A stretch of DNA of 64,000 bases from Allobosea sp. 47.2.35. Its GTDB lineage: Bacteria > Pseudomonadota > Alphaproteobacteria > Rhizobiales > Beijerinckiaceae. The stretch is from positions 1 through 64,000 of the forward strand of contig NZ_JANLGI010000011.1 of assembly GCF_024655635.1 (NCBI RefSeq), in the 5' to 3' direction. The position numbers and the translations under genes are program-made. This document shows positions 60,844 to 64,000 of the stretch, in pieces (positions within the stretch are counted from its first letter, which is position 1; each line of letters begins with the position of its first letter). The notes below the pieces were generated by a model. It made no database searches and was not told the origin of the DNA. It worked only from the letters and a program-made list of their open reading frames with translations.

Positions 60844-62292
60844 TCAGTGTCCGTTGGCGCGCCGCGCCGGCAGCATCACAGCGAAGACCGCGCCCGTGGT
60901 CGAGGGTTCCAGCGCGATCGAGCCGCCATGGAGCCGGACCAGCTCGGCCGCGACCGCGAGGCCAAGCCCGGTGCCGCCGGGCGTGACCGAGCCGCGGAAG
61001 GCCTGGAACAGGTTGGCCCGCGCCCGCTCCGGCACGCCGGGGCCGTTGTCGATGACGCGCAGGGCCACCGAGCCGTTCTCTGGCCCCGCGGTGACAGTCA
61101 GCACGGGCAGGTCGCCGGCCTCGGCTCCCGCGCGCGTCAGCGCCTGGATCGCGTTGCGCATCAGATTGGTCAGCACGCGTGCCATCTGGTCGGGGTCGCA
61201 GGGAGCTGAGAGTTCGGGCGGCACGCGGTTCTCGAAGCGCGGCTGCTTGCCCTCGCCAAGGCCGAGCATTTCCGCCTGTTCGGCGACGAGCTGCCGCAAT
61301 GGCACGTCGCGGATCGCGGGCGTCGCCTCGGCGGCGCGGCCATAGGCGAGGGTCGCCTGGCAGAAATCGATGGCGCGCCCCAGCGTCGCGATCAGGCGCG
61401 GCGCGAAGCGGCGAATCTTGGCGTCGCGGGTCTCGATCAACTGGTCGGACATGAGCTGCGCCGCCGCCAGCATGTTGCGCAGGTCGTGATTGATCTTGGA
61501 GACGGCGAGCCCGAGCTCGGCGAGATGCTTCTTGGTGCGCAATTCGTCGGCGAGCGTCGCTTCCATGCGGGCGAGCGCGCGTTCCGCCTCGCCGATCTCA
61601 TCGGCGCGCAAGGAGGGCTCGATGATCCGCCGGGGGTTCTCAGGGTCCGCCTCGAACTCCATCACGTTCGCCGCCAGATGCCGGATCGGCCCGATGATCA
61701 GAGCATTGAGCGCAATATAGACGGCGAGCGCGGTGAGGCCGGTGATCAGCAATGAGATCAGCAGCAGGCTCCAGGAGAATTTCAGCATCGCCCGGCGCAG
61801 CGGCGCCTCGTCGATGACAATCTCGACGAAATCGGCGCCGCCGACGGCTTCGCCGACCACGCGGATCGGCATGGTCGCTGGCGAGGCGAGCACGGCGAGC
61901 GCCTCCTCGATCGCGCTCAGCCAGCTGAGATTGCGCAGGTCGACCGAACGCGACACTTCGGGCGGCGGCATCGAATCGAGGCTGAGGAGGCGCCGCGCAC
62001 CGCCGACGCGCGCCGCGATCGCGCGGGCGCCGACGCCCATCAGCAGGCGGTTCTCGCTGCCCTCGGGCAGGCCGTCCTCAGGCGCGCCCTCCAGCACCAA
62101 AGCCGCGACCTGCGCGGCGGCAATCCGGTCATGCAGCCAGTTGCGCCGGAAATTCGCGATGGATGGCAGATAGATCAGCACTTCTGCCAGCATGACGAAG
62201 AGCACGGTGACGAGCAGCAGCTTAGCCGAGAGGCCGAGGCGCGTGAGGCCGCGCGGCTGGCTGACCGACAAGGCTGACTTGGGTGCATGCAT
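60844..62292 (-). CDS. Orphan membrane sensor histidine kinase
   Basis: 482 residues. A first transmembrane helix (LSAKLLLVTVLFVMLAEVLIYL, about 22-43) and a second (SWSLLLISLLITGLTALAVYIALNAL, about 174-199) enclose a periplasmic sensor of about 130 residues. A HAMP-like linker, the H-box AVSKINHDLRNMLAAAQ, N-box LTNLMRNAIQAL, and G-boxes VIDNGPGVPE and GGTGLGLAVA follow. No response regulator is adjacent. The start at 62292 is chosen to begin just before the first helix; the flavin oxidoreductase gene ends 11 bases upstream, so the two are probably co-transcribed. Confidence 0.9.
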   Translation of the reverse strand: MHAPKSALSVSQPRGLTRLGLSAKLLLVTVLFVMLAEVLIYLPSIANFRRNWLHDRIAAAQVAALVLEGAPEDGLPEGSENRLLMGVGARAIAARVGGARRLLSLDSMPPPEVSRSVDLRNLSWLSAIEEALAVLASPATMPIRVVGEAVGGADFVEIVIDEAPLRRAMLKFSWSLLLISLLITGLTALAVYIALNALIIGPIRHLAANVMEFEADPENPRRIIEPSLRADEIGEAERALARMEATLADELRTKKHLAELGLAVSKINHDLRNMLAAAQLMSDQLIETRDAKIRRFAPRLIATLGRAIDFCQATLAYGRAAEATPAIRDVPLRQLVAEQAEMLGLGEGKQPRFENRVPPELSAPCDPDQMARVLTNLMRNAIQALTRAGAEAGDLPVLTVTAGPENGSVALRVIDNGPGVPERARANLFQAFRGSVTPGGTGLGLAVAAELVRLHGGSIALEPSTTGAVFAVMLPARRANGH

Positions 62293-62303
62293 CGCCGGTG
62301 ATC

Positions 62304-63749
62304 TTAGCCGAAACGACGCAGAAAGCCGATGAGGCGGCGCAAACCGGGCTTTGTCGTCAAAGCCGCATGGAAGGAGAGGGCGGCGCGGCGTGACGCATCC
62401 GAACGGGCACCGGCTGGCAGCGGCATGCTGGCGAGGTCGCCAACGCCGAGCCCGGCGCGCATCGCGATGCACCAGGGCGCGATCAGTTCGCCAGCAGCCT
62501 CTCCGACGATGGTGACGCCGAGGATGCGGCCCTTGCGATCGACGATCGCCTTGACGAATCCCTCGGTCTCGCCCGCAGCCTGGGCTGCGGCATTCTCGGA
62601 GAACGGCCAGCGCAGCACCCGGATCGTTCCAGCTGCTTTCCGAGCCTCAGTCTCCGACTGCCCGATCGAGGCGACCTGCGGCCGGCTCCAGACGACACGC
62701 GGCTCGCTGGCCGGGTGGATCTTCACCGGCTGGCGGAACAGGATGCTGCGCAGCACGAGCCCGACATGGTCGTCGCCGGCGCGGTCGGCGAGGGTGGCTG
62801 CCGCTCCGCCGGCACAGGCTCCCAGCGCATGGACACGGCGATTGCTCGTCCGCAGGCTGCGATCGACAATGATACCGGAAGCATCGTGGCGGATACCGCC
62901 GAGGTCGAGATCAAGTGCGTCGATCGCAGGCCGGCGCGGCCCGCAGAGGATGAGATGCGAGCCCTCTATCGTGGTTTCGCCGGAAGGCGAGGCCAGGATC
63001 AGGCGAAGGCCGGAGCGCGTGCGCTCCGCCCGCAGCGGCTCTCCGTTTTCATGCAGCGTCAGCCCCTCGCGCAGCAGACGGCGGCGTAGGATCGTCGCGG
63101 CTTCGTCGTCATGGCCCGCCAGCAGGCCCTCGGGCGCGACCAGCGTTGCGGCGCAGCCCAGCCGGCGCAGGGCCTGGGCCAGCGCAGCGCCCGCGTTGCC
63201 CAGCACGATCGGCCGTTCCGGCAGCCGGGTCAGTCCGGCAAGATCGGCCTCCCGCAGGACAGAAACCGTGTCGAGCCCCGGTATCGCAGGCGGGACGGCG
63301 CGTGCGCCGGTGGCGATGACGAAGCGGCGCGCCTTGATCGGCTGTCCCTCGACGGTGACCGTGCTGCGGCTGGTGAAACGAGCCTCGCCCCGGATGACGC
63401 TGATGCCGAGCGTGGCCAGTCGTTCGGCCGCGTGATTGGCCTGGTCGGCTGCCAGTGCCCGCTGGATATGATCGTGGATCTGGGCCGGATTCGGCTGCGG
63501 TTCGATTGCCGCGAAACCAAGCCGTCCGGCATCGCACAGCGCCTGCGCACGGCCTCCGACCTCGATCAATGCTCGGATAGCGAGCGGCCCCTGGTCGCCA
63601 CCGGTGGCGTCGCGCTCGATCAGCACCACGGGAACGCCGAAGGCCGCCGCGGCGATCGCCAGCGCGACGCCGTTCTGGCCCGCGCCGATGACGCAGATAT
63701 CGGGTGTCAACGCGGCTGGTTTCGCCGCCTTGGCCGTGCCGTCGCTCAC
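62304..63749 (-). CDS. Lipoamide-dehydrogenase-fold flavoprotein without redox cysteines
   Basis: 481 residues of the pyridine nucleotide-disulfide oxidoreductase class I fold. FAD site CVIGAGQNGVALAIAAAAFG, ATG motif VIATGARAVPPAIPGLD, NAD(P) site PIVLGNAGAALAQALRRLG, second FAD motif RVHALGACAGG, and a dimerisation domain (VVWSRPQVASIGQSE). The active-site GGTCLNxGCxPSK is replaced by GGDQGPLAIRALIEVG, so both cysteines are missing, and the C-terminal His-Glu pair is also not apparent. It cannot do classical dithiol chemistry; it might be an NAD(P)H oxidase, quinone reductase or a non-catalytic flavoprotein. Co-directional with the histidine kinase 11 bases downstream. Confidence 0.87.
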   Translation of the reverse strand: MSDGTAKAAKPAALTPDICVIGAGQNGVALAIAAAAFGVPVVLIERDATGGDQGPLAIRALIEVGGRAQALCDAGRLGFAAIEPQPNPAQIHDHIQRALAADQANHAAERLATLGISVIRGEARFTSRSTVTVEGQPIKARRFVIATGARAVPPAIPGLDTVSVLREADLAGLTRLPERPIVLGNAGAALAQALRRLGCAATLVAPEGLLAGHDDEAATILRRRLLREGLTLHENGEPLRAERTRSGLRLILASPSGETTIEGSHLILCGPRRPAIDALDLDLGGIRHDASGIIVDRSLRTSNRRVHALGACAGGAAATLADRAGDDHVGLVLRSILFRQPVKIHPASEPRVVWSRPQVASIGQSETEARKAAGTIRVLRWPFSENAAAQAAGETEGFVKAIVDRKGRILGVTIVGEAAGELIAPWCIAMRAGLGVGDLASMPLPAGARSDASRRAALSFHAALTTKPGLRRLIGFLRRFG

Positions 63750-63856
63750 CGGATATCCCGTTTCGCTGTCGTCCCTGATCGCTGATGCGTTGCCGGGCCG
63801 GCGGAATCAAGGCCGTTGCGCGACTGTTGCGGAATTAAAAGGGAAGGTTGGTCGGT

Positions 63857-64000
63857 TCAGGCGACGCTGCGATTGCCGCTGCCGTTGCGGCCCTTGATGC
63901 TGGCCAGCGCTTCCGGGCGGCCGAACAGGAAGCCCTGGGCGCGATGGGCACCCAGCAGCTGGACGGCGATGCGCTGCTGCTCGGTCTCGATGCCCTCGAC
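63857..64000 (-). CDS. C-terminal end of an EAL-domain protein (cut by window edge)
   Basis: The last 47 codons on the minus strand read VEGIETEQQRIAVQLLGAHR and on to QGFLFGRP, the final conserved block of cyclic-di-GMP phosphodiesterase (EAL) domains, followed by a short basic tail. The rest of the gene lies beyond the window, so accompanying GGDEF or sensor domains cannot be judged. The 107 bases between it and the flavoprotein gene hold nothing I can name. Confidence 0.85.
   Translation of the reverse strand, partial: VEGIETEQQRIAVQLLGAHRAQGFLFGRPEALASIKGRNGSGNRSVA

Noticed and set aside
1..64000. CRISPR arrays, insertion sequences, prophage or integrative elements
   Set aside because: No spaced direct repeats, transposase, integrase or phage structural gene could be recognised; the palindromic repeats are single intergenic elements.

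Overview
The window is 64 kb of GC-rich, densely coded bacterial chromosome. Gene content and order point to an alphaproteobacterium of the Hyphomicrobiales (Rhizobiales), possibly Bosea or a relative. The evidence is the lptC-lptA-lptB-rpoN-hpf-ptsN block, fmt-truA next to dapE, short GC-rich intergenic gaps, and palindromic repeats of the kind scattered through rhizobial genomes. The genus is inference; the order-level call is fairly safe. I see no insertion sequence, prophage, CRISPR array or rRNA. There is one tRNA, tRNA-Thr(GGU).

Layout. 0-13 kb is housekeeping: fmt (cut by the window edge, with odd residues in its first 120 bases), truA, dapE, a DUF805 protein, RNase D, the LPS-export genes lptC/A/B, rpoN, the hibernation factor hpf, ptsN, an Fe-S fumarase and a glyoxalase-II-like hydrolase. 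12.8-14.1 kb is a small sulfur/redox module (AhpD-like protein, ArsR-type regulator, rhodanese) around one AT-rich operator. 14.2-21.3 kb carries efp divergent from epmA-epmB, the pair that beta-lysylates EF-P, then a DsbA-like protein, a TauE exporter, pyrF and a tandem DUF1330 pair. 21.4-26.2 kb holds two LuxR-type regulators, a PfkB kinase divergent from a GntR regulator, and a DUF4239 protein. 26.3-33.6 kb is a peptide-type ABC importer with a fused double ATPase, an M20 hydrolase and a DMT exporter.

33.6-48.1 kb is the most accessory-looking region. It holds a LysR regulator, a secreted ankyrin protein, a deaminase and a CynX-like transporter. These are followed by a catabolic cluster: RidA, MarR, flavin reductase, an HpaB-type monooxygenase interrupted by an in-frame TAG, a cupin, an amidase, an FCD-type GntR regulator, DUF2848, and a complete Liv-type ABC importer. 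The set resembles the logic of the Rut pyrimidine pathway (reduced-flavin oxygenase, flavin reductase, amidohydrolase, RidA deaminase, transporter) built from a different oxygenase. I infer catabolism of an aromatic or N-heterocyclic compound; the substrate is unknown. Two perfect long palindromes, 16+16 and 22+22 bp, sit exactly in its two divergent control regions.

48.3-57.5 kb contains the four genes of the ligase-associated DNA-damage-response set: Lhr-like helicase, PdeM phosphoesterase, metallo-beta-lactamase exonuclease and ATP-dependent ligase. They are split by a lower-GC patch with a histidine phosphatase and by a TPR-methyltransferase. 57.5-64 kb has an orphan LuxR response regulator, pyrD, an S24/CI-like repressor with its own operator, an orphan histidine kinase, a flavin oxidoreductase of the lipoamide-dehydrogenase fold that has lost its redox cysteines, and the tail of an EAL protein at the right edge.
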